From Lyophyllum atratum (taxonomy: Eukaryota > Basidiomycota > Agaricomycetes > Agaricales > Lyophyllaceae): 64,000 nt of DNA. Shown here piece by piece: positions 21,633-31,094 of this stretch (within the stretch, counting starts at the first letter, position 1; each line of letters begins with the position of its first letter). Location: the NCBI GenBank assembly GCA_014905825.1, contig JACGCN010000062.1, positions 124,001-188,000 on the forward strand, given 5' to 3'. The notes beneath the pieces are model-generated. The model made no database searches. It was not told the origin of the DNA and was given only the letters and a program-made list of their open reading frames with translations. The position numbers and the translations under genes are program-made.

Positions 21633-22678
21633 ATGATGGCGACCCGTGGAGTCAAACCCCAACAAGCTGGTCAACTGTGCGACGTATGGCGCCTAACACT
21701 CTATCCATTGCATTCGGAAAGCCTGATCTAGTCTACAGTACTGCCACCAGAAACCGAAATTTTCGAATCATCGCTACTGCTCCAAGACATGCGCAAGCCA
21801 GGCAGGCCCAGGCGCCATTGTTCCAGTCAACAACAATATGTGCACCGTTCGTCCTTTCTCATTTCAATTCCCTCGAACGGTTCATCTTATTGTATCACAC
21901 TCGTAGCAATGTGGAAAAAAGCCCAAGTTCCAGGGCTTCGATTTCTGCGGCAAGAGTTGTGCTGCCGCTGCTCCTCCGCAGGGCCGCAATGGTGCAGGAA
22001 CAGCGCAACGTTCAAAAGGCAGCAATTCCTCCAACAATCAGCAGCCTGGCTTCAATCCAGCACAGGTGGCACGTACGTCTAACTCACCTGGACTTTCTCC
22101 TATCCACGCCCCCTGATTTCACCGCCACTTGACAGAATTCGTCGCGCAATCAGTGCCCCAAGTCAAGGCGTTCTTAGCGGCCCTCAACTCTGCAGCTGCA
22201 CCACAGACCGCGCCGCAGCAGCTACAACAAGTTCCACTCGCCCCTTCCGCCCAAGTCGTCGCTCCCCAGAACAACCCCTTCCTCCAACCCCAAGCGCCCG
22301 CCTCCTTTTCTGTGAATGGTACACCGGCTGCTTCCTCGAGCTTGCTGTTCGGCACTCAACCCCAGCCTGTTAGCGCCCAACCAGCCACCGCTGACGATAC
22401 CGAGTGTCTTATTCCAGGCTGCGGGAAACCTGTACATGTTGACTCGAAAGGGATAAAGACGAGCGACTACTGTTCGCAGAGGCACCGCGAGTACGATTTT
22501 ATGTTATGGTGTTCGCCTTCTATTGGACCGCCTAGCTGATTGATGTGCTTATAGGGAGGCGGTAAGTTCTGGAGTCGCGGAACCGTGCATCTTGTGCTTG
22601 CAGATGCCACAGTCCGAGAAGGATTACTTCTGCAGTCGCGCGTGTAGGGAGGAGGCGATGGAAAAATTGCCGGAGTGA
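21633..22678 (+). CDS. Zinc-finger-only protein sharing the PARP-like cysteine modules
   Basis: Exon 1 (21633-21683, MMATRGVKPQQAGQLCD) joins exon 2 at 21739 to give CD|YCHQKPKFSNHRYCSKTC, the same CxxC-x-KPK-x-YC-x3-C plan and the same split after the first cysteine as in PARP-like genes 1 and 2. More modules follow: CGKKPKFQGFDFCGKSC (about 21910-21960), CLIPGCGKPVHVDSKG...YCSQRHRE (22408-22490) and CILCLQMPQSEKDYFCSRAC near the end. Between them is a Gln/Pro/Ala-rich linker. No catalytic domain is present. It may bind nucleic acid or partner proteins, or act as an adaptor for the neighbouring enzymes. The middle exon borders (about 21830-21910, 22074-22134 and 22507-22555) are approximate. 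Confidence 0.7.
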
Positions 22679-23046
22679 TCCTGATCATGTCGCTGGCCGA
22701 TGACCATAAATGAGCGCGTGGATTTTGTATGAGTAGTACAGACCGGCTATATATTTGTTTATTGTAATCGCGAGATCGTGGGTACGCTCTGCACCTGCAG
22801 GGTACTGGAAAGGGACAGAAGTACATATTGTAAGTACAGAATGAGTGACAGTGCATCTCGATCCAATGCAAGATTAATAGCATAACAGGATAAGCATATT
22901 TGTATGTATTCATGACGGAAGTGTGGGGTAGTGATTAGTGATTAGAGATGTAGTATCGTAGGTGATGTTGGGATACACGTCATGAGGTCGTAAGAAAATA
23001 CAATGCTTGAGTTGAGGGACATGAAACGTTATACAGCAGGCCTTCT
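22679..23046. other. Intergenic region (convergent 3' ends)
   Basis: About 370 bp between the tail ends of two genes. I see no gene or RNA. Confidence 0.5.
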
Positions 23047-24055
23047 TAAGCGACAGGCAGGCGAGCGATTTTTCCGAGAACGCGGAAGAAGCCTTCTGAA
23101 TAAGGTGTGAGTGACATGCCTGTTACACACAAGCCACCATCGAGGTACCTTTCATCGGGCTCGCGGGAGGGGAGCGAAGCTGCGATCCTTGGTTCGAGCA
23201 GCGATGTAAGCTCATGGGGAAGGCGCTATCGAACTTTCTGTCGCATGAGCTGCACTTGAAACTCCTGCGGTGAGAAGAAGAAGAGAATGAGACGAGAATA
23301 TCAGAAGGCTGGAGGTCGAAGACTCACTGATCGTGTATGTTATGAATATGAAGATGATACATTAAAGCCCTGACGTCGCGGACAGTATCACGACAGCCAG
23401 GTCTGTGGCATACGAGGCGTTCGTCCTCAGCACGTCCATCCTTTTTCATCGAGTCCATGGCCTCCTCGAGCTGAAGGGAGACATTAGCCAGATTGAGACG
23501 ATAAGAACAACGGGGACTTACTGTATCCAACAGTGCATCGCAGCGGGACTGTCTATAGATAGCTTTAAGCTCGTCCTTTTCGGGAACAGGAGGCCCCTGC
23601 TCCAAAATGATCGAGGTATCATCAAGAGGGCCAGCCTGAGTCTCCTGCGAAGCATCCCATGAAGCACCAAGAGGAGCCGTTTCCCATGACGCATCCGAGT
23701 ATTCGGACGCAGAAGAGGCGGGTCTCGAGCCGGTCAGAACAGCCTGCAACGGCATTCCCGCACGAAATCGAAGAGCGATTTCTTGAGCCGGGGTGCTGGA
23801 GGTTGAGCTGCAGGTGTCGGTACTAGAGCTGCGCGTAATGAGTCCCATCGGGGCGGAAAATTCCCAAGTGCTGTCATCGTCGTCGGAAAAGTTCCACTTG
23901 GTGTCAAAACTAGCCTTCGACGGAAAGTAGGTCGCATGCCGCTTTTCTTGGTCGTACTGCTTGACCATAGGACGCGACCGCGCCACGTTCCGGACTGGTG
24001 GCTTGCAAAAGGTGATCATTTCGGCGACAAGTTCGTGAGAGGCGCGTGGATCCAT
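23047..24055 (-). CDS. C2H2-type zinc-finger protein
   Basis: Start ATG at 24055 (MDPRASHELVAEMITFCKPP). The first about 170 residues are Ser/Thr/Asp-rich. A 51-nt stopless intron (23521-23471) is removed before LEEAMDSMKKDGRAEDE. The first finger is CHRPGCRDTVRDVRALMYH...HIH. After a GTGAGT...CCGCAG intron (about 23330-23261) the second reads FKCSSCDRKFDSAFPMSLHRC. The C-terminus is coding-like up to IARLPVA and a stop at 23047-23049, but reaching it needs a 29-nt GT-AG intron (23120-23148). Without that, the frame stops at 23123. A nuclear DNA-binding role is likely; the target is unknown. Confidence 0.7.
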
Positions 24056-24425
24056 TGTAGGAGATAGTCGTTACTGGAGTACTGGTGGGAGATTCTGAAG
24101 ATTGGCTACTGAGCAGCCCAGTTATATACGCCAGTGGCCGCACGGCATTGTTCAGCTTTCGCTGCTGGCCACGCATCTCCACTGACCATGTTAGGGATGT
24201 GGGGGGGCGCATTCGTTGATCGCAACGCTTAAGCGGCACACATGGAGTCCGGATGGCATACCTGGCCAAGAAAGCATGAACAGAGCATTGTTCTACCATG
24301 TGTCTCCGTTCGGCAAGATTTTGAGCAGTGGCCATGGGCAGGATCAAGAGATCAAATCACAGTCACGGTCACGTCATGCAACTTCCAAGTTTGGCTCTCA
24401 ATGTTATCCTATTGCCATTGCCACC
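24056..24425. other. Divergent intergenic region between the C2H2 gene and COQ4
   Basis: About 370 bp of shared promoter space with no gene. A run of seven G's lies near 24200. Confidence 0.5.
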
Positions 24426-25411
24426 ATGCTCCCGTGTAGAACTTTCAGTCGGAGGGCCACAGACATTGCACGAGTTGCCTCTAGCAGACTTGCTTTATCT
24501 CTCAACAGACGACCGACTGCCTATGGCCTCTCGACACGTTTCAACAGCACCACCCCAGCCTACAAGGGACACATCCCATTAAACTGGTTCGAAAACGCGT
24601 TTCTGGCTGTAGGATCTGCTGTTATGTCTCTAGCCGATCCTAGAAGAGGCGGTGAGTCTCAATGAATACGAGGATGCGTTCTCAAAATGACACGCGAGGA
24701 AGATATGATCGCAGCTCTTGGCGAGACTACAGCAGGACCTAGTTTGCCTCGTTTGCGAGACATCATGCTCGACAGTGCAGAAGGTCGAAAGATCCTCAAG
24801 GAGCGGCCGAGAGTTAACTCTACTACGATCAACATGGACAAGCTTGCGCAGTATCCTGAAGGAACGTTTGGACGGGCGTATGTTACATGGCTGGAACGCT
24901 GTGGGGTAACTCCTGATACCCGAGAACCTGTGCGTATCGATTCAGAAAGACGCCCATGCAGCGCCTCACTTCCACGTTACAGGTCCACTACATCGATGAT
25001 CCAGAGCTTGCCTACGTCATGCAGAGGTACCGCGAATGCCACGACTTCTACCACTGCATCTGCAACCTTCCTGTCAATGTCGAGTCGGAGCTCGCACTGA
25101 AATTCTTCGAGTTTGTCAACTTGGGCCTACCTGTAGCGGCTATTTCTGCTGCGTTTGGACCGCTGCGCCTGAATTCTCAGAAGCGGAGCAGACTCTTCTC
25201 GGAGTATGTGCCATGGGCATTCAGATGTGGTGGGAGTGCGAGAAGCTTGATAACGGTGTACTGGGAGGATAGGTGGGACCAGAACGTCGAGGAGATGAAA
25301 AAGGAGCTTGGTATCTGGGACCCTCCGGAGGCAAGATGGAGCCGACCGCTGAGTGAAGCTAAGGCTGCAGCAGCGAAGCGGCAACGAGAGTCTGCTCCAC
25401 AAGACTCTTGA
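24426..25411 (+). CDS. COQ4: Ubiquinone biosynthesis protein COQ4, m
   Basis: An inner-mitochondrial-membrane component of the coenzyme Q synthesis complex. Exons 24426-24651, 24703-24929 and 24983-25411 give 293 residues. The N-terminus (MLPCRTFSRRATDIARVASS) is a mitochondrial presequence. Family blocks in order: HIPLNWFENAFLAVGSAVMS, DMIAALGETTAG, TFGRAYVTWLERCGVTPDTR, VHYIDDPELAYVMQRYRECHD, then FYH and the later E of the HDxxH-x11-E zinc motif. LALKFFEFVNLGLPVAA and NVEEMKKELGIWDPPE complete the domain. The length and order are those of fungal COQ4, with about 30 extra hydrophilic residues at the C-terminus. Confidence 0.96.
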
Positions 25412-27373
25412 ATGTATGTTTCAGAGTGCTCTACGGGGATCTACATCTAAACTTTCTCTATAACGGATGTTTTGTCGGCAGGCTGTCTCCCTTGTGAACA
25501 CCAATTGTCGGTACGTATTCATAGCTATCGCACAAACATGTTTTTGGCTAGACCTCCCGGCGCTTATCTTCCCTGGATAACAGCCTATGGTTTGCTTATC
25601 CCAAGTTCCGTGTCGCTGAACCTATCGAGTCGATAAGGGAGTTACGCTGTTGTCGCTCTTGAAACAAAGCTGTCTTTGTCTTTAATTTTCGACGACCCAT
25701 ACCCTTCTTTAGATTAGCAGCGCCAACGAGCGACCTTGTCCAGAACAGAACCAACTGGTGGCTCAAGATAACTTGGGACGACGTCCGAGGGGTCGAGTCC
25801 GTTCGAGGTGCCACCAGGGGTACTGCGACTGCAATGTTGGTCAGTGTTAGTTAGTAACAGTCATCTTACAGTCATAGCACGACGTCAGCGTCAAAATTTT
25901 ACCCAAATCGAAGGAAACAATCAGGAATCAATCGCGAAGGGCTATTCGGGTTTCATTCGAGGTTCCGTCCACTCGGAAGTGCTCAACCGCAGCATCACTG
26001 TCGATATTCCATGACGCCTTGGCACATTTCACAGCCTACATAAGCTAGTCCATATACCTCCTTTTGAGCTATGCTTGGACACACCAAATTCAACGAGCAC
26101 TTTTTCCAAGACGACGATCCAAGGCAGTTATGGAAGTTGGCAATCTAGGCTTTCAGCCACTGCAGGCTGACAGGAAAGTCTCCCCTTGACAAAGCCAGCT
26201 GCGTTATATTACACTGGCATGGACGCCAACTCTGGCGAACAGGGCTGCAGCTGGGTGTCCCTGATCATGACTAGGCCGTTTTGGAATTTGTTGCTATGGA
26301 CATACTATCACCGGCAACGGTATGCAAAGTGTGTCAGAGTTGCAAAGTCGCATTTTTCGACTGCTTCGCGTTACATTCTGGCCAGTTTTAGTCGCGGGAT
26401 GTATTCCTTAGCATCTTACGACCTCGTACATACCCTCATTATGAAAAACCACGAAGTGTTGGTTGTTTCACAAAGGTGTTTTCGAGGGTGATGGAGAGAA
26501 ATTGGTACCTTTTCTAGAACAGCCGTCCACAACACTGTCTGATCCCGGTAAAAATTGGAGGGTAGATTGAGAATAGTATTAAGCTGTTCTATTCCACAGC
26601 CCATGGCGATAGGACAAGTAGAAGGATGGCTACGTGCAAGTTGCTGAAGAGCGTGACAAAACGCCCTTTGCAAGACCATTACTTCGAACTCCGACGCAAG
26701 ATCTGCTCTGATCTGGGCGATCTCACCAGCCATTTCGGTCTTTTCCGATCTCGGCGTTGCAGCGGCTAGGTGACATTTCGTGACCAGGGTTGTGCAACTC
26801 CTTGCTTTTGAGGATGTGCATACCGGGACTGCCCCGATACCACCTCCACTTCGTTTTTCGTCAAATAAAGTCGACAGCCCACTGGAGGAGATACTAGCCC
26901 CTGTATCTACCAAGTCTCAAGAGGGATGAACCAAAATTGGTAGAATCCGGAAGAGTTTGCTAAAAACTTTGCAACTCCCTTCCAGTGATAGTATGGAGGT
27001 TTCTATGGTCGCAAGAGGTCATCATAAACGGTCCGTCTTCACTCACTCAGGCCGACGATCTGTTGCCCTAATCGCGGTTCCGTTCATCGGTGTGTCCAAA
27101 CTTTTCCGATGGGCGCCTATTTTTAGTGCCGATTCAATCCACACCCAAGGGCACTACTTATATACGCCCACCTCTGGTGATAATTGCGGCTTGTACTCGA
27201 CTCCGATGGTTCCTCGATGACGACAAGCATGATGCCATTGAGGGCCGGGTCGGCCACTTGCGTTCCTAGATCGTGAAGTGATCTCCGAGTATAAATATGC
27301 TGCTGAATTTTCTGTGTGGTTCAATACCATCCCATCCGCTCACTTGCTTTTCTTCGAGCGAACACAGTTAACT
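25412..27373. other. Gene-poor stretch between COQ4 and a membrane protein
   Basis: About 2 kb. Open frames (25596-25814 minus with a Lys-rich segment, 26186-26491 plus, 26416-26913 minus) show no recognisable domain and no convincing splice partner. I see no transposon signature. It may hold small species-specific genes that I cannot support. Confidence 0.4.
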
Positions 27374-28067
27374 ATGGAGGGTGGCGGACTAATACTATCC
27401 AATAGTCACACTCAGGTTCTTCCAGGAGTTCGCACGGATTCACAGGTATGGTCATCGTACAATTCCTGTATGCGTTAACTTATGGTTCGGGATTCAATTA
27501 CAGACGCTTTCTGAGAGGATGACTACCATATCGATACCAAGCATGCCCCATTGCAAATCTTTGCCCTCATCTGATCTTGGATTCCCGAAGCCCTTCTCTC
27601 ATGTCGATCCCCTCGCCGTCATTGAAGCTTCGCTCACTTCAGTGAAGTACGCATTCTACCATACATTTGGTCATTTATTCTTCGCCTCCCTTGGGTATCA
27701 CAATCCCACCTCTACTTTCCTTACGTCGATTGGTGGTGGATTCATTGGTGGTGCAGTCTTTACCGTACCGTACCTGATCGTCTTACCAAGGGACCTGACC
27801 CTACCAAGTGAATCCCGGGCCGGAGGTCACGATCTCGATGGCCCCTGCTCCCACCGCCTGTCGCTACTTGGGGTCGAGATGTTGTATAGTGCAATGGCAG
27901 GTGGTGTCGGAATGGGCTTTCTGGATGGTTGGAGGAGTGATGGTGTCCTTCTGGGTATGCTTCGCGGCTTCGGAGGACCTCTGATATCATATACATTCCT
28001 ATACTTATTACTGAAGCTCATCCTGGGCGTTATTTGGTTGTTTATGTGTTCTAGATCTAGTTCCTGA
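27374..28067 (+). CDS. Predicted membrane protein, 211 residues
   Basis: I do not recognise this protein. Exon 1 (27374-27445, MEGGGLILSNSHTQVLPGV) joins exon 2 (27504-28067) in phase over a GTATGG...TTACAG intron. The protein has glycine-rich hydrophobic segments: FLTSIGGGFIGGAVFTVPYL (about residues 90-110), LYSAMAGGVGMGFLDG, and a C-terminal helix FLYLLLKLILGVIWLFM. At least two, probably three, membrane spans are expected. The Gly-x-x-x-Gly spacing resembles the glycine-zipper packing of small organellar membrane proteins. No signal peptide is evident. Confidence 0.6.
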
Positions 28068-28690
28068 ATTCTGAATTATTCCTAGTCGTATATTCCACGA
28101 AGCGTTGAACCTAATAAGATCACTAATCATCTTGTCGAGGAGATCATTCAGCGGATGTTGCCCAAACATCTGACAACACTCCTTGCCGACTCCCACCATG
28201 CGCATTCGTCTTCCACCTATTTTGAACATCTTGGTGGCGGCCCACAGTAGCGGACTTATCCACTACCGACCATCCTAAAACACCACTGACCGTGCTAACT
28301 GATACTATTCTAGGGCAGTCATGGACTGGCGCATTCGCACACCACGGTGTCACCCGAGTGTCACCCCCGCACACCGTCAACATTTGGTCATTTTTCTCTT
28401 TTCCTCCATCGGGTTCGTGGCATATGAAGAGCTATTGTTTGCGCATCCACCGGACACATGGACATCCAGCGCTTGTGCGACCTACTTAGGAAATCAGCGT
28501 CCATGGTGGTACGGAGACTACGAATTTCTACGATGCTGTTACATTTGTAATTGGACCGCACTATAGCCCCTTCACCCACTGCATAAGGATGTCCCGGATC
28601 CAGATGCTTTCTCTTCCCCGCCTGACTACCAGGAGCAACAGACGTTCTCAGTGCCCCGTTTACCGTCCGACGCTGGCTCGGCCGATTCGA
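28068..28690. other. Intergenic region
   Basis: About 620 bp. Short open frames on both strands show no recognisable product. Confidence 0.4.
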
Positions 28691-29195
28691 TCAGAAAGCT
28701 TGACCTTCATCGACCACTTCTCCGTCCGATTCTGCGCTTTCTAGTCACACTGTTTACCATGAAGGCCGAGAAGATGGTCAATATCAGGCTTACCGTTCAC
28801 ACACTCGCCATCGCTTCCTTCGTCGCTGGCCTCGTTCTTTGGACCTCGTTTTCGGCTACAGGTTTGTTTGTTCACTTGTGCATTTATCGATGCTGGCTCA
28901 TGATCGTTGCCCTTATCAGCGTCAGAATCATGAGCATCCGTGTCGTCGGGCTCCAAGATCGGTGGCCACAATCCTTCACTATAGGGATCATCTTCCATTT
29001 CCTCCTGCTCCTCGTCGTACAAGTCGTAGAATGCCATGTCTTCTTGTTCGCTTAATCATCGTCTGGTAGGTCATTCGAAAGCGCAAAGATGACGACTTAC
29101 TCGTCGCCAACTAGGAATTCGTCGTCGACGACGTAAAACATCTCTAGAATGGCATTGACTTGGTCGTTGACCACTTGTACAACATCTTCCGACAT
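28691..29195 (-). CDS. Small acidic protein, function unknown
   Basis: Exons 29195-29101, 29050-28794 and 28740-28691 give 133 residues from the ATG at 29195 (MSEDVVQVVNDQVNAILEMF). The middle is strongly acidic (YDEEQEEMEDD, EPDDTDAHDSDADKGNDHEP). A basic patch (CSRKRGPKN) precedes an acidic tail ending EVVDEGQAF. Both introns are ordinary GT-AG, 50 and 53 nt. An upstream frame (GRRRDEPTNR, 29299-29271) can be joined in phase through a 26-nt GT-AG intron, adding an N-terminal SPYVPTPPFSLEVEL segment, so the true start may be further up. An acidic nuclear or chaperone-like role is possible but not shown. Confidence 0.6.
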
Positions 29196-29597
29196 GGAGA
29201 GTTCGACTTCGAGTGAGAACGGGGGTGTGGGGACGTATGGTGATCTAAATGAATTCGAACATATAAGTACCTGTTTGTAGGTTCATCTCGGCGTCTTCCC
29301 ATCACTCTCGCATGGAAATGGGGGATTCGTGATGTGGGTGTTTTCGAGACCACGTGGATGGGACTATGACGGACTTGGATGTTTTCTCTCGAAGGCCGGA
29401 TTATCAGCCCAACTGATGATCGTTTGGGTCCTCTGTGGACGAACTATTCGTGTTTGTGACTGTTCGGTGCTCGTCCGTTAGCGCAGGCGGCGTCCACGAC
29501 AATGGACGAGTCTTTCGTGGACATGTTCAAAAACTCGTTTTACATACAGGTATACTAACTTACTACGTGATATAATTACAGGGGATAGGGAGATCAA
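29196..29597. other. Intergenic region 3' of the disrupted CHAT gene
   Basis: About 400 bp. Apart from the possible extra 5' exon of the acidic protein (29271-29299), I see nothing supported. Confidence 0.4.
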
Positions 29598-30255
29598 CTA
29601 CAAGCCGATGTGGATATAAGGAACCCAAGAGCTGAAAGAGGTGTTTCCGTAACGAGATCGAAGATCCTGAACCGCAATATGTAGGGCATGTGCACTTTGC
29701 AAGACTTCAGGCTCCTTCCCGTCTTTAAATAAATGTTCATAGACTTTCTTGGCCACCTGCGGCGCATCGTCATCTTTGATTGACCACATAGTGCCAATTA
29801 TACTGTTGAAGCCTGCAAATAATAATCCAGCTGCAAGATGGACGGCTTCATCTGGTTGAATATAGTCTCCAGAGGCCGTTTGACAGGCAGAGAGGAATGC
29901 AAAGCTTGCTTGAGGAAGAGGTTTCTTGACAAGATCCAGGAGGCTTAGCATGCCATCATGGAGAGCCAGCCCACTCTGTGCTGGATTATTTAGATCTTGG
30001 ATTCCATGACAAGATAAATGCACCCAGGTATGATCCTCTAGAGCATTTGATACAGTTTCTCTTGTGGCTTCTGTCCCATTGAGTACACTGAGTGGCTGGT
30101 CACCAACACAATCGGAAATAATTGCAAGTTCCCTGACTGTAGCAGGAAGTTTGCTCTGCCCTGGGGTCTCAGGCTGAATGACGGCCAGCATTTTGAAGGT
30201 GGCAAGTCCAGACATCTGCATATGTTTTTCCAGGGCCATGCAAAGAGAAGTCAGG
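29598..30255 (-). CDS. CHAT protease domain, catalytic 3' half (separated by a transposon)
   Basis: This is the C-terminal 200 or so residues of the Hsp70-TPR-CHAT protein whose 5' part lies at 40126-45453. CHAT domains are caspase-like cysteine peptidases. The catalytic histidine is in HLSCHG and the cysteine in AFLSACQTA, both intact. MFAGF-type packing segments (LLFAGFNSIIGTMWSIKD) and the C-terminal SSWVPYIHIGL are typical. The frame enters from the TSLC codons next to the TCAGG duplication at 30251-30255, and the stop is at 29598-29600. An internal ATG at 30239 could start a short product, but no promoter other than the LTR is near. As it stands this half is cut off from the rest. Confidence 0.85.
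30251..30255. repeat. Target-site duplication, left copy (TCAGG)
   Basis: TCAGG sits directly before the TGTTG start of the 5' LTR and recurs directly after the 3' LTR at 40126-40130. Confidence 0.9.
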
Positions 30256-31017
30256 TGTTGTAGTACATCGCTATATTTACTCGGTCTCTCTTAACTAACA
30301 TCGATTATCTTTTTTCTTTTACCTTTGATTACCATTTACCTGTAGTAAAGTCTCACTCACGCTACATACATATCATTCAACTGATATGATTCTATTTTAA
30401 TAAAGTTCAACGGATCTACGAACGAGATTCTCGGAACGCTGCGTCGGATGCCTAAACCGTTGATGGCAAACAGGTCGTTGCCAAACAAACAACGGCATCG
30501 GCATTCGAACATCCGAAGCAGCGGTAAGTACCGAGAATCATCGTGAAGTCAACTACAAGGCCCTCAACCGTTTGAGAACCTTGAAGAATGTTCTAGAAGT
30601 AGATTAGATACTTGTATATATAGCATATAGCATCAAGGGAACGAATATAACTTCTTTAACCCGTACTATCACTGTGTGAATAAGATTCTAAGTTAGAAAC
30701 TTGAAATCAACCTCAGAAAGATCCTAACAATAAGGCTTCGCGCTATTGATAGATCTTAAGACTACGAATATCAAAGCTCCGCGCTGATATTCATAGCCAA
30801 ATCCCGAAGACCAAAGCCCCGCGCTGGCCTTCGAGATCTCTGACGCGTGATTTCGATCTTTTAAACTTTAAGACTCATTTGCACTCAAATCTCATCTTCT
30901 AAGTCGTAAACTCTCACGTTAACGACCATTCTAAGTAAAACATTCGAATTTACTTCTTAAAAGAACTACTTACGCGTGTATTCAAGGAATACACCAAAAT
31001 TACGCCGAACCGTAACA
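30256..31017 (+). repeat. 5' LTR (762 bp)
   Basis: It begins TGTTGTAGTACATCGC and ends CGAACCGTAACA. It contains an internal TTTTAATAAAG, possibly a polyadenylation signal, about 140 bp from the left end. Confidence 0.95.
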
Positions 31018-31094
31018 TTGGTGGACACACCCAGAACTAGTCTTACAAGTTTAAACAGAATCGTTTCACTTCGTCAGTTTACTCATTCAATACT

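Noticed and set aside
28651..29055. 134-codon plus-strand ORF with hydrophobic segments
   Set aside because: Antisense to the acidic protein, whose exons join in phase on the minus strand. The hydrophobic character is what antisense of Asp/Glu codons gives.
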